In this document: positions 42,296-51,609 of the stretch, one piece after another | How the letters are laid out: every line of letters begins with the position of its first letter | Numbering within the stretch: position 1 is the stretch's first letter | NCBI RefSeq assembly: GCF_003626575.1 | Contig: NZ_RBDY01000014.1 | Span: forward strand, 104,482-168,481 | Direction: 5' to 3' | Length of the DNA: 64,000 nucleotides | DNA from: Streptomyces radicis | Lineage (GTDB): Bacteria > Actinomycetota > Actinomycetes > Streptomycetales > Streptomycetaceae | Position numbers and translations under genes: made by a program | The notes under the pieces: model-generated | What the model was told of the DNA's origin: nothing | The model's database searches: none | Seen by the model: only the letters and a program-made list of their open reading frames with translations

Positions 42296-42907
42296 GTGTC
42301 GGACGAGCAGAGCCTTTCCGAACGACTCACCCCACCCGCCCAACTCAACGCCCTCGCCACGACGTTGCTCACCTCGGCCGGGGTGCCCCCCGACCCGGCC
42401 ACCACGGGGCGCGTCAGGTCACGGCGCGGCGCCACCGCCCTGGTCGACGGCCAACGCGCGTTCGGCCAGCTGGCCGCCCGCCGCGCCGCCGCCGAACTCG
42501 CCGAGTTGTGCGCCGAGTTCGCCGTCGGCGTCGTGGCGATCGAGGACTGCGACCACGTCGGCAGGCTGGGGGAGTACGCCGCGGACCTCGCCGAACGCGG
42601 CCTGGTCGCCGTCGCGTTCGCCAGCGCCGACCCCACCGTCGCCCCGTACGGCGGCCGCGAACGCCGCCTCGGCACCAACCCCCTGGCCTGGGCGCTGCCC
42701 CGCGCCGACGGCAGGGCGCCCGTCGTCATGGACCGGACCACCGCCGCCGTCGCCGAGGGCAAGCTCGGCGTCGCGGGCGCCGCGTCCACCGACCCGGGCG
42801 ACTTCTACCGCGGCGGCGCGCTGCTGCCGTTCGGCGGCCACAAGGCGATGGACCTGGTGACGGGCGAGTCGGTGGTCGTGGACGGGGGGAAGCGCATTCG
42901 TTACTGA
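42296..42907 (+). pseudogene. Chimeric remnant: Ldh-type dehydrogenase fused to an SDR tail
   Basis: The 203-codon frame is open but is a patchwork. Residues 1-32 and about 43-185 match the malate/L-lactate/ureidoglycolate dehydrogenase family (Ldh_2, about 340 residues): ATALVDGQRAFGQ, VAFASADPTVAPYGGRERRLGTNPLAWALP, and FYRGGALLPFGGHK. About 50 residues are missing after SAGVPPDPATTG. After FGGHK the sequence becomes MDLVTGESVVVDGGKRIRY, the C-terminal end of a short-chain dehydrogenase. In-frame deletions have joined parts of two genes. It is unlikely to be an active dehydrogenase. A good terminator follows. Confidence 0.75.
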
Positions 42908-42932
42908 GTGCCACTCTTGCCGGAAACGCAAG

Positions 42933-42958
42933 CGGCACCCGAGGGCGGGTGCCGTTTT
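42933..42958 (+). terminator. Rho-independent terminator with T-tract
   Basis: CGGCACCC (42933-42940) and GGGTGCCG (42947-42954) close a 6-nt loop and are followed by TTTTGTTT. It ends transcription of the dehydrogenase remnant and is one of few T-tract terminators in the window. Confidence 0.88.
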
Positions 42959-42983
42959 GTTTCTCCGGGGGACGTGCTCGACG

Positions 42984-43241
42984 TCAGGCGCGTATGGGCC
43001 CCGATTCGGGAGTGCCTGTTCCGTTCCCCGCCTCCCACATCGGAATGTGGATACCCAGGATCTCGAGCATCGGAATATAAATTCCGGCGGACGTTGCCGT
43101 CGCATACGTCGTCCTCGGCGTCTGCCCACTGTCCTCCTGGCTCGATATGCCCTGGGATATCAGCATCGCGGCCACTGCCGATACGAGGGACAGAACCACG
43201 GCGGAGGTGAGCACGAGGAGTCGGCTGCGGAAAATTCGCAC
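42984..43241 (-). CDS. Small exported or membrane-anchored protein next to the SARP regulator
   Basis: The 85-residue frame begins at a GTG with GAGAAAG upstream. It has a basic start (VRIFRSRLL), one strong hydrophobic segment (VLTSAVVLSLVSAVAAMLIS) without a lipobox, and an outside part with Ser/Thr/Gln and a hydrophobic patch (YIPMLEILGIHIPMW) before a Gly/Pro/Thr tail. Base composition is less GC-rich than nearby. It lies about 220 bp downstream of the large SARP gene on the same strand. The frame extends upstream, but the GTG gives a textbook signal sequence. I know no family; coding status rests on the signal sequence. Confidence 0.5.
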   Translation of the reverse strand: MRIFRSRLLVLTSAVVLSLVSAVAAMLISQGISSQEDSGQTPRTTYATATSAGIYIPMLEILGIHIPMWEAGNGTGTPESGPIRA

Positions 43242-43462
43242 GGACGTCGCTTTCTCGAACTGGTGCACAAGGTCCGCTGATCTTAGACAACCCACGCGCG
43301 ATCCCAAAATCGGGCTGAGGCGGAGGGCTCGGCGGCGCTTGGCTCGTGGATATGCACCCGCTATTGAGGCCAATGTCCACTTTGTCCCGAAAGCGCGAGC
43401 GAACGCGCTCTGAGCGGCGAATCTTACCAGCTGAAGCGCGTCCCGAAAATCGAGTTCATGTC

Positions 43463-46400
43463 CTATTCCGAGTTGCGCGCGATGTGGTGTACCTCCGCCA
43501 GGAGTTCACGGGCTTCTCGCTCCTCCTGGTGGGCCTGGCTCGCCCGGGCCACCGCCAGCGCTGCGCTCAGGTGCTGGGCCGCCGCGCTCGGGTTCCCCAG
43601 GCTGGCCTGGGCCTTTCCGGCGCCGATGAGGGCCCGCGTCTCCTCGGCCGTGGCCCCGATGAGCTGAGCCGTCTCCCCTGCGCGGAGATAGGTCTCGTGT
43701 GCGCGGTCGAACGCGCCGCGGTCGTGGTGAAGGGCCCCGATGCCGAGGAGGGCATGCGCCGTGTTCTTCCTGTCGCCAAAACTTCGGAAAGCCGTGAGGC
43801 ATTCCTCGAACATGGCCAGCGCTCTGTCTTTTTCCTCGGCATTTTCTGAAGCGGCGAGGACGGAGGCCAGATTCGCCTGGACGATGACCTCGTCGAAAGA
43901 AGCGCCGCTGGCTCTCGCCAGAGCCAGCGCTCGCTCGAGCGGTGGCCGCGCCAGGTCCACTCGACCTCTGTCCTGCTGAAGAGTGCCTATATTACTCAGG
44001 GTTTTGGTGAGATTTCGGTCGTCGCCGACGGCGGCAAAGTACTCGCTCACCTGCTGGAAGTGCTCCAGCGATTCCCGGTACCGATGGAGCGCTGACAGAA
44101 TGATCGCCACATTGTTTTTGCAACGGGCCTGACCACGCGTATTTTTTCTCTCCGTGTGGAGGGCGATGGCCGATTCGTGGAGACGCAGGGCCTCCCGCAG
44201 GCGCCCGGTATGCCAGTCGACGACTCCGAGGCCGCGCAGTGCCTCCGCCTGGATTCCGCCCTCGTCGATCTCCTGGGCGATTCCGAGTGCTCGCCGATAG
44301 GCCGCGGCGGCCTCCTCGTACCGGCCGGTGTTCGCGTGTGTCGCGCCAAGGTCGAGCAGGGCCAGGCTCAACGCCCGTGCGTCGCCCGCCGCTTCCCAGT
44401 GCGCCACGGCGTGATGGCGCATGGCGGCGGCGTCGATCCACCGGCCCTCGGCGTCGAGGAACCCCGCCAGCACATGCCCGAGCAGGGCCGACCAGACCGG
44501 CGGCAGGTGAGCGCGCGCGAACGCCTCCGTCGCCAAGAGATTCCCCCGCTCCCGCTGGAACCAGCCGTTCCAGTCGTTCGACGACGAAGCCGCCGATGTG
44601 CTCGGAAGGGCGATCCTGGGCCGACCGGGGTAGAGAGAACGATCCGCGAGGTCAGCGGCGTTGAGATAGAAATTGATCAGCCGGAGGATCGCCGCCTCGC
44701 GCGCCTCTTCCGTCTCCTCCGCGGTGGCCAGGGTCCGCGCGTACTCGCCCACGAGATCATGGAAGTCATAGCGATTCGGAATCTGCTCACGCACAAGATT
44801 GCAGTGAAGTAGATGATCGAGAAGGCGCTCGGTTTCGGCCAGTGGAAGACCGGTCAGGGCGGCGGCCGCCGACGGGTCGAAATCATCCCCCGGAAACAAC
44901 CCCAACAGGCGGAACGCCGATTGTTGATCAGCTTGCAAGGCGAAGTAGCTGAGCCCGAACGCGTTGGCGATAGCTCGAAATCCGTCGTGGATCTGCGCCA
45001 ATCTGCCCGAAGGTCGGGACAGTTGGTGCCTGAGCGTCGCGAGATCCCAGGACGTGTGGGTGCTGAAACGTCCCGCCACCAGCTCCACCGCGAGGGGCAG
45101 ATAGCCGCACAGCTCGACCACGCGGGCCAGCTCGGCCGGATCGTCCGCGTCGCGCATCCGCTCCTCACCGGCGGAGGCCCGGAACAGCGCCGCCGCGTCG
45201 TCCGGATCCATCACATCGAGGGCGAACGAGCGCACCCCGGGCAGCCCGGTGAGCCGTCGCCTGCTGGTGATGATCAGCAACGAGGGGCTTGTGTCGGGGA
45301 GCAGCGGCCTGACCTGGTCGGGCCCCGCGGCGTCATCGAGAACGATCACCGAGCACCTGTCCGCCAGGATGGCCCGCCACAGGACCGCGCGCTCCTCGGT
45401 GGACCGGGGGATGGCCTCGGCCGGAATGCCAAGCAGGCCGAGCAGATCGCCGAGGGCGGCGCCCGCGGTCAGTGGCTCCCGGTCGCTGCCGTCCCCCAGC
45501 AGGTTGACGTACAGCCCCGCATCGGGGAAGCGGTCGCCGAGCTTGTGCGCGGCGTGGATGGCCAGGGACGTCTTGCCCACCCCCGGCATCCCGGATATGG
45601 ACTCGAGGGCGACCACGCGCCCCCCGTCCCCTGCCGCCTCCAGGCGGTGCAACTCACGGATCCTGCCGACCAGTTCGATGCGGCGCGGCAGGTTGTTCCG
45701 TGGTGTCCGCGCGATGGCAGGGCGGGGCGGGATCCGGGTGGGCCCCCTGCCCGGCGGTCTCGGCAGCAGCCGCCCGACCGGCGTCCGGTTCAGGATCAGT
45801 TGATGCACCCGCGCCAGGTGCTCGCCCGGCTCGCTGCCCAGGTCGTCGTGGAGCGTGCGTCGCACGGCCCGATAGGTGGCCAGGGCTTCGGCGTCGCGCC
45901 CGCACCCGTAGTAGGCGATCATCAGGTGGGCCGCGAGCCGCTGATCGTGCGGGTGCCTGGCGGCCAGCGCGGACAGCTCGGCGAGGCATTCGGCGAAGCG
46001 GCCGAGGCGCAGCTCGGCGGCGAAGCGGGCCGAGGTGACCTGGTGTCTGGACTCCGCCAGGCTGGTGCGCACCTGCTCGGGCCACAGCCCAGGGAGCCCG
46101 GCCAGCGCCTCGCCGCGCCACAGGCTCTCCGCGCTGCGGAATAAGTCCGCCGCCCCCTCGTCGTCCCCTTCGCCCTCGAGGCGGGCGGCCCGCGCGGCGA
46201 GGCGCTGGAAGCGGTGCCAGTCCACCTGGTCGGGATCCATCTCCAGCGTGTAGGTGTGGGCGTGCCCCCTGATGAACCGCGTGCGCGCCGCGGCCGGGTT
46301 CCCGTCCTCCCGCGCGGCCTCGCGTAACGCGCGGCGGGTCCTGGAGACATGCGAGTGGGCGTTCTCGCGCGGCCGGGCGGGCAGCTCGGTCGCTCCGTCC

Positions 46401-46549
46401 CAGAGACGGTCGATCAACGTGGACAGCGCGACGGGGCGACCCACCTCGAGTGCGAGCGTCGCCACGACGATGCGTTCCTTGTCCGAGCGGAGCGCCAGAC
46501 GTTGCCCCCGTGCTGCAAGCGTCACGGGGCCGAGCACCGCGACCTCCAC
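43463..46549 (-). CDS. SARP regulator with NB-ARC and TPR domains (AfsR type)
   Basis: The 1028-residue protein has three parts. Residues about 1-95 are an OmpR-type winged helix (VAVLGPVTLAARGQRLALRSDKE) and 100-255 the activator domain (VDWHRFQRLAARAARLEGEGDDEGA). An NB-ARC ATPase follows at about 290-620, with Walker A GMPGVGKTS (K326) and IVLDDAAGPDQVRPLLP. TPR repeats run from about 700 to the end (ALSLALLDLGATHANTGRYEEAAAAYRRAL). This is the AfsR layout: ATP- and partner-controlled activators of antibiotic or developmental genes. No biosynthetic cluster is adjacent, so its targets may be elsewhere. The start MEVAVLGPV is well defined. Confidence 0.93.
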   Translation of the reverse strand: MEVAVLGPVTLAARGQRLALRSDKERIVVATLALEVGRPVALSTLIDRLWDGATELPARPRENAHSHVSRTRRALREAAREDGNPAAARTRFIRGHAHTYTLEMDPDQVDWHRFQRLAARAARLEGEGDDEGAADLFRSAESLWRGEALAGLPGLWPEQVRTSLAESRHQVTSARFAAELRLGRFAECLAELSALAARHPHDQRLAAHLMIAYYGCGRDAEALATYRAVRRTLHDDLGSEPGEHLARVHQLILNRTPVGRLLPRPPGRGPTRIPPRPAIARTPRNNLPRRIELVGRIRELHRLEAAGDGGRVVALESISGMPGVGKTSLAIHAAHKLGDRFPDAGLYVNLLGDGSDREPLTAGAALGDLLGLLGIPAEAIPRSTEERAVLWRAILADRCSVIVLDDAAGPDQVRPLLPDTSPSLLIITSRRRLTGLPGVRSFALDVMDPDDAAALFRASAGEERMRDADDPAELARVVELCGYLPLAVELVAGRFSTHTSWDLATLRHQLSRPSGRLAQIHDGFRAIANAFGLSYFALQADQQSAFRLLGLFPGDDFDPSAAAALTGLPLAETERLLDHLLHCNLVREQIPNRYDFHDLVGEYARTLATAEETEEAREAAILRLINFYLNAADLADRSLYPGRPRIALPSTSAASSSNDWNGWFQRERGNLLATEAFARAHLPPVWSALLGHVLAGFLDAEGRWIDAAAMRHHAVAHWEAAGDARALSLALLDLGATHANTGRYEEAAAAYRRALGIAQEIDEGGIQAEALRGLGVVDWHTGRLREALRLHESAIALHTERKNTRGQARCKNNVAIILSALHRYRESLEHFQQVSEYFAAVGDDRNLTKTLSNIGTLQQDRGRVDLARPPLERALALARASGASFDEVIVQANLASVLAASENAEEKDRALAMFEECLTAFRSFGDRKNTAHALLGIGALHHDRGAFDRAHETYLRAGETAQLIGATAEETRALIGAGKAQASLGNPSAAAQHLSAALAVARASQAHQEEREARELLAEVHHIARNSE

Positions 46550-46754
46550 CAGCCCTCCCCGGCCGGTCCGTCGTGCTTTGGCCCAAGGGTGACAGAGCCG
46601 CCGCGGGGGTGCCAGAGGGCATGGGGCGGCGGCGTTGGCCGATTTGGGGCTGCCGATCGCTTTTCTTGTTCTCGGTGTGATCCTGATGGGTAAGAAAGAA
46701 CGCAGCGCGCGTAGTTGTGTGTCATGGCACTGGCTCGGTCTGGGGGGATGGCCC

Positions 46755-48970
46755 GTGCATCCTTATTCGCAAGCCCATCGCAACGTCATCGGCGGATCGG
46801 CCAGGATCGACGGGGCGAGCATTCAGGCCGGTCATGTGAGCGGTGGGATCCACGTTCACCAGGAGAGCCCGCCACCTCGGCCCGTTCCCCGTCAACTGCC
46901 CCGGGTTCCCTCACACTTCACCGGCAGGGAACGCGAGCTCGCGGCGCTCTCCGAGGTCCACGACCGCGCCGCCGAGGGCGAGGCGCCCCTGATCGTCGTG
47001 AGCGGGCCGGCCGGCATAGGGAAGACGGCTCTGGTCTCGCGCTGGGTGAGGGCACGCGCGGAGTCGAGCTTTCCCGACGGCTGTCTCTACGCCGACCTGC
47101 GCGGCCATGCCCCGGAGGGCCCGGTCGAGCCGAGCGACGTTCTCGGACAGTTCCTGCGCGCGCTCGGCCTGTCGCGGACGCCGACCGAGCTGCCTGAGCT
47201 GATGGGGATGTGGCGCACGCTCACCGCGCCCCTGCGCATCGCCGTCGTCATCGACAACGCCCTCTCCGCCGCCCAGACGATTCCGCTGATCCCGGGTGGC
47301 GAGGGCAATCTCACGATCGTGACCAGCCGGTTCCGTCTGACGGGGCTGCGGATCGAGGGCGCGGTGCCGCACCAGCTCGGGCCGCTCGACGCCGACGCCT
47401 CGTGGGCGTTGCTGTCCAGGGGGATCGGGGAGGACCGGCTGCGCGCCGACACCGGGGCCACCGACCGGGTGGTCGAGCTGTGCGCGGGCTTCCCCCTGGC
47501 CCTGTGCCTGGCCTCAGCCTGGCTGTCGTCCCGGCCGCGGCAGCCGGTGCACACCATGGCCGACACACTCGCGCGCGATCCTCGCCGCGCGGTGACGCTC
47601 ACCGGGGAAGGAGCGGTGGCGGCCGTGCACACCGCGCTCGACGAGTGCTACGCGGTGCTGCCCGCCGAAGCGGCAAGGCTCTACCGGCGGTTGGGCGCGT
47701 TTCCCTTCCCGGTCTTCGAGTCCCGGCTGGCCGCGGCGGCCGGTGCGCTCTCGCTCGACGAGACCGACCGGGTGCTCGACGACCTGCTCGAGGCGAACCT
47801 GGTCGAGGACATCGACGTCGACCGTTGGCGCCTGCACGACGTCGTGCGGCGGCACGCGGCCGCGCTCGCGCGACAGGAGGCGTCCGAGGACGGCGGCACG
47901 GCGTGGGCGGAGGCGCTCAGGCGCGCCTGCGATTGGTTCCTGGCCACGGCGACGGCGGCGCAACGGATCCTGACCCCGGTGCAGGCGGTGCTCGAGCGCA
48001 CGTTGCGCTACCCACCCGACCTCTCCCTCCCCTTCGCGGACGAGGCCGACGCCCTCGGCTGGCTGGATGCCCGCCGCGCCGACCTGCTCGCCGCGGTGCG
48101 GACGGCCGTGGAGCGGGGCTGGGATGACACGGCGTGGCAGCTCGTCGACGCCATGTGGCCGCTGTTCTCGCGTCTGCGCCACTATCCCCTGTGGATCGAG
48201 GCGCACGAGCTGGGGCGGGCGGCGGCCCATCGGGCCGGGAACGGGACCGCCGAGCGGCAGATGCTCAACTCCGGGGCGATCGGCCTCAGCGCGGCAGGCC
48301 GCCTCGACCGGGCCATCGACTGGTACGCCGCCTCCCTCGAGGCCGCGCGCGGGGCCGGTGACCGGCGGGACGAGGGACAGGCGCTCCTCGGGCTGGGCGC
48401 CGCGCACCGTGAGGCGGGGCGGTTCGACCGGGCGATCCCGTATCTCGCGGATGCCATCGAGACGTGGAACGAGGTCGGCTACCCGCGGGGCACCGCGCTC
48501 GCCCGCATCGTGCTGGGTGAGATCGCCCTCGAACGTGACCAACTCGACGACGCCGTGGGGCACTTCCGGCGGGCTCGGCGGACCATGACCGAGTTGGACG
48601 AGCCGTACGAGGTCGCCCGGGCTCGCGTATTCCTCGGGCAAGCGCTCTCCCGGACGGTGATCACGACGGCGCCGAGAGCGAGTTGCGCCAGGCTCTCGAC
48701 GTGTTCGAGGCCCGCGGGGCGGCCCACTGGCAGGCCAGAACGCTGGAGACCTGGGGCGACAGCGCCGCGCGCGCCGGAGATCACTCCGCCGCGCGCGGCC
48801 ATCGTGAACGCGCCCTCGCCCTCTTCGCCACCTACAGCCAGGAGGACGCGGCGCGGCTCAGGGAGCTTCTGGGAGAGCGCTCCCCTTCGGCGGATCCAGG
48901 TCCTTCAGCTCCGTCAGGGAGTGGCCCTCGACCAGCCACCCGTGCAGACACGACGCCATCAGCGGACTGA
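46755..48970 (+). pseudogene. NTPase/TPR (STAND-type) protein interrupted by one frameshift
   Basis: From a GTG (ATG at 46686 is an in-frame alternative) the frame reads HRNVIGGSARIDGASIQAGH, an N-terminal motif seen in Streptomyces NTPases. An NB-ARC-like ATPase follows with Walker A SGPAGIGKTALV (K90) and IAVVIDNALSAAQTIPLIPG, then TPRs. At about 48655, after LGQALSR, the good sequence continues in the neighbouring frame (DGDHDGAESELRQALDVFEA) to the stop at 48970. Adding one G at CCCGGAC would restore a roughly 738-codon gene. It may be a recent mutation or a sequence error. It is divergent from the SARP gene; no DNA-binding domain is seen. Confidence 0.75.
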
Positions 48971-49391
48971 CCTCGCCCCGCCATGCCGACGCAGCCGACC
49001 GCCGCCCCAGCACCCGGACAACACCGTTGTTGTCCGCCACCAGCCAACCGCCCCCCGCGAGAGGCACGGCAACGAGCCGACACCCGGGGTACCGGGCGAG
49101 TCGCGCCCGCGCCCATGGGACCGCCCGCGGCTGTGGGCGCGGCACGTGCCCGTACAGCACGTCGGCGCAGGCGAGCCAGCGTTCCTCCGCACACGCGTCC
49201 GCGTCCACGGCGATGTGCTCGTCCACCGCGTCGGGCAGCGGACCGCCGCGCGCCACGAAGGTGCGCGGTCCCGATGTGGTCCGGATCGCCACGGCGACGG
49301 AGTCGGCGGGACGGCTGCCCCCTGACGGCGTGGCGACCCATCGCCGACCGACGGACGCCGGGCCGCACCGCCATTCCTCATGCGCGTTCAT
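48858..49391 (-). CDS. Unknown protein of the Ter-linked neighbourhood
   Basis: This 177-residue protein overlaps the stop of the upstream glycosyltransferase-like gene by four bases, so the two are translated together. It has a basic start (MNAHEEWRCGPASVGRRW), a beta-rich middle (PRTFVARGG, CRLVAVPLAGGGWLVADNNG) and a helical end (LMASCLHGWLVEGHSLTELKDL). I do not recognise a family. Its 3' end overlaps the tail of the convergent NTPase gene by about 110 bp. Confidence 0.6.
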   Translation of the reverse strand: MNAHEEWRCGPASVGRRWVATPSGGSRPADSVAVAIRTTSGPRTFVARGGPLPDAVDEHIAVDADACAEERWLACADVLYGHVPRPQPRAVPWARARLARYPGCRLVAVPLAGGGWLVADNNGVVRVLGRRSAASAWRGEVSPLMASCLHGWLVEGHSLTELKDLDPPKGSALPEAP

Positions 49392-50641
49392 GCCGTCAGC
49401 CGCCTCTCCGCCCATGTGTCCAACCGGGGTGGAAGCGCCAGCGGGAGCGTCGTCGCGGCGTGCGCCGGCTGGCCCAACCCCAGTACCAGATACAGCAGTC
49501 GACGCATGTTGCGCGCGAAGAGTCCCGGCTCGGAGCTGATGCGAGAGGCGATGGCCGCGTACTCCTCTCTCCGGTACTCGGCCGCCGCGTAGTCGAGTTG
49601 CTCGGACAGCGAGTGCCCCGGAGTGAGCGCGGGCGCCGTCAGGGCGAGTGCCGCCGCGGGCGAGTCGGGGTTGATCTCCTGGGACGGCGAGGCCGCCAGC
49701 AGGATCGGCGCCCTCGTCAGCGTTCCGTACAGCGTCACCGAGCCGTGGTCCCCGATGATCGAGTCCGCGGCGACCAGGAGCGCCCGCCAGTCGGCGTGGG
49801 GCGGCACGACGGCGATGCCGCGGTCGATGCACCGCGACAGCCAGGCCCGCACCTGGAAGGACCCGTGGCTCGAGAACACATTCGGATGAACGACCAGGGC
49901 GATCCGCCGCCCGGGCAGCACCAGTTCGCTCAGCAGCCGCGGCATCAACGCCTCGATGCCGCCGAACGACGAGCGCGGCCCCCACGTCGAGACAACGGTG
50001 ATCAACTCCTCGTCCGGCAGCAGCCCGAGAGCCGCACGGTAGCGCTCCCGCCCGGGGAGGCTGGCCGCGATCCGGTCGTGCACCGGATCACCCACCACGG
50101 TGGCGACCGGCACCGCCTCAGGGCAGGAACGTTCGAGTTGTCGAAGGTCACCCGCGTGCGGCAGCACCACCGCGGCCGGTGGCCTGCGGTCGTCGCCGAG
50201 CAGGATGTCCGAAGGGCCGAGACCGTAGACGTGCGTGCGCGAAGCCCCCACCCTCCGCTTGAGGTAGCTGGCTCCGTGCGGCACGGTGACGACGGGCCCC
50301 CGTACCTCGCCCATGCCCCGTGGCCCGGCCGCCAGGACCAGGTCGTACTCCCATCGCAGCGCCTCCTCCCACGGCAGGACGGGCCCGCCGAGGTCGTGCA
50401 GGTAACGCGACGCGCCGTCCCCCAACTCGTGGGGCGGCGCGGTGAACAGCAGTTGGATCCGGAAATCCTGTGCCAACAGGCTGACGATCTCGCTCAGTCG
50501 CTTCCCGTAGGGCACCGTGTGGACGACGGCCAGCACCTTCTTGCGTCCCGGCAGTGTCAGCCACTGCCGATCGCGGTTCCGCCCGTCATGTGCGTGTATG
50601 CCTTCGGAGTCTCCGTCGGCTGGCATCACGACATCCCCCAT
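49388..50641 (-). CDS. Glycosyltransferase-like GT-B protein (CDP-glycerol transferase type)
   Basis: The 417-residue protein has two Rossmann-like halves: KVLAVVHTVPYGKRLSEIVSLL and LVLAAGPRGMG in the first, VVGDPVHDRIAASLPGRERYRAALGL, ITVVSTWGPRS and DSIIGDHGSVTLYGTL in the second. The last motif resembles the substrate loop of CDP-glycerol glycerophosphotransferases. Genes of this type occur with TerD proteins in the predicted Ter envelope-stress system, where a surface polymer is modified. It is divergent from the TerD gene at 50911 and coupled to the small gene downstream. The exact start is uncertain; an ATG a few codons in is possible. Confidence 0.68.
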   Translation of the reverse strand: MGDVVMPADGDSEGIHAHDGRNRDRQWLTLPGRKKVLAVVHTVPYGKRLSEIVSLLAQDFRIQLLFTAPPHELGDGASRYLHDLGGPVLPWEEALRWEYDLVLAAGPRGMGEVRGPVVTVPHGASYLKRRVGASRTHVYGLGPSDILLGDDRRPPAAVVLPHAGDLRQLERSCPEAVPVATVVGDPVHDRIAASLPGRERYRAALGLLPDEELITVVSTWGPRSSFGGIEALMPRLLSELVLPGRRIALVVHPNVFSSHGSFQVRAWLSRCIDRGIAVVPPHADWRALLVAADSIIGDHGSVTLYGTLTRAPILLAASPSQEINPDSPAAALALTAPALTPGHSLSEQLDYAAAEYRREEYAAIASRISSEPGLFARNMRRLLYLVLGLGQPAHAATTLPLALPPRLDTWAERRLTA

Positions 50642-50910
50642 GTCTGTGTGTCATTGCGGGCCCCTCCGAGAAGCGCGCGGCTGCCCGCCGTCGCGGGGGC
50701 CCATACATCGGGATGGTTGCCGCGTGTCCGGACAGAAGAGTGGCGAAAACCATGCAGAAACCTTGCCGAACCGGGCAGGGCGCCTTTTCGCCCCGCAGCG
50801 TTGCAGGACTGACACAAAGCCGTGCCGTCGCGGGCGACTGTCGGTCGGACTGCGTAGGGTTCCGTGCAACCGCTGGACGTGGCGGCGCGAGACCGGAGAA
50901 GGGTTAGCAC

Positions 50911-51489
50911 GTGAGTCTCAACTTGTCCAAGGGACAGGCGATCAACCTCCAGAAGGCCGACGGCGGCACGCTCACCGCCGTGCGGATGGGCCTGGGGTGG
51001 CAGGCGGCTCCCCGGCGGGGGCTGTTCGGGACGCGCACCCGCGAGGTCGATCTCGACGCCTCCGCCGTGGTGTTCGCCGACAAGCAGCCGGTCGACGTCG
51101 TCTTCTTCCAGCATCTGACCAGCGACGACGGCTCCGTTCGGCACACCGGCGACAACCGCGTGGGCGGCGCGGGCCAGGGCGGCGACGACGAGGCGATCCT
51201 CGTCGACCTCCAGCGGCTTCCGGTCCATGTGGACCAGCTCGTCTTCACGGTCAACTCCTTCACGGGGCAGACGTTCGCCGAGGTCCAGCAGGCGTTCTGC
51301 CGCCTGGTCGACGAGACCAACGGGCAGGAGCTCGCGCGTTACACCCTGACCGGCGGCGGCGCCTACACCGCGCAGATCATGGCCAAGGTGCACCGGCAGG
51401 GCGGCGGTTGGCAGATGACCGCGATCGGCGAGCCGGCGAACGGGCGGACGTTCCAGGACCTGTTGCCCGCGCTGATCCCCTACCTGTAG
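50911..51489 (+). CDS. TerD-domain protein (TerZ-like)
   Basis: The 192-residue protein has a TerD fold with altered ends: SLNLSKGQAINLQKADGGTLTAVRMGLGW, then REVDLDASAVVFADKQPVDVVFF, GDNRVGGAGQGGDDEAILVDL (acidic Ca2+ loop) and NSFTGQTFAEVQQAFCRLVDE. The insertion RRGLFGTRTREVDLDAS is typical of a TerZ/TerX-like branch. It precedes the TerD fusion gene on the same strand; both are divergent from the glycosyltransferase-like operon. Confidence 0.9.
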   Translation: MSLNLSKGQAINLQKADGGTLTAVRMGLGWQAAPRRGLFGTRTREVDLDASAVVFADKQPVDVVFFQHLTSDDGSVRHTGDNRVGGAGQGGDDEAILVDLQRLPVHVDQLVFTVNSFTGQTFAEVQQAFCRLVDETNGQELARYTLTGGGAYTAQIMAKVHRQGGGWQMTAIGEPANGRTFQDLLPALIPYL

Positions 51490-51609
51490 GCGCCCGTTCC
51501 GCACCCATGGCCACGACCCATGGCCACGACCCACCGCTACGATCGGGCCCGGCGGGGCGCGCGACCGCGCCGGGCTCGCCCATCCCCAACGTTCTGAGAG
51601 GGCGCCACG

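Noticed and set aside
42984..43373. Longer 129-residue form of the small exported protein
   Set aside because: The extra N-terminal part is basic and would bury the signal sequence; the GTG at 43241 gives a normal one.
48871..48884. Further operator of the GGAGAGCGCTCTCC type
   Set aside because: The copy is imperfect and lies inside coding sequence; the same holds for those near 40291 and 63631, so they may be chance.
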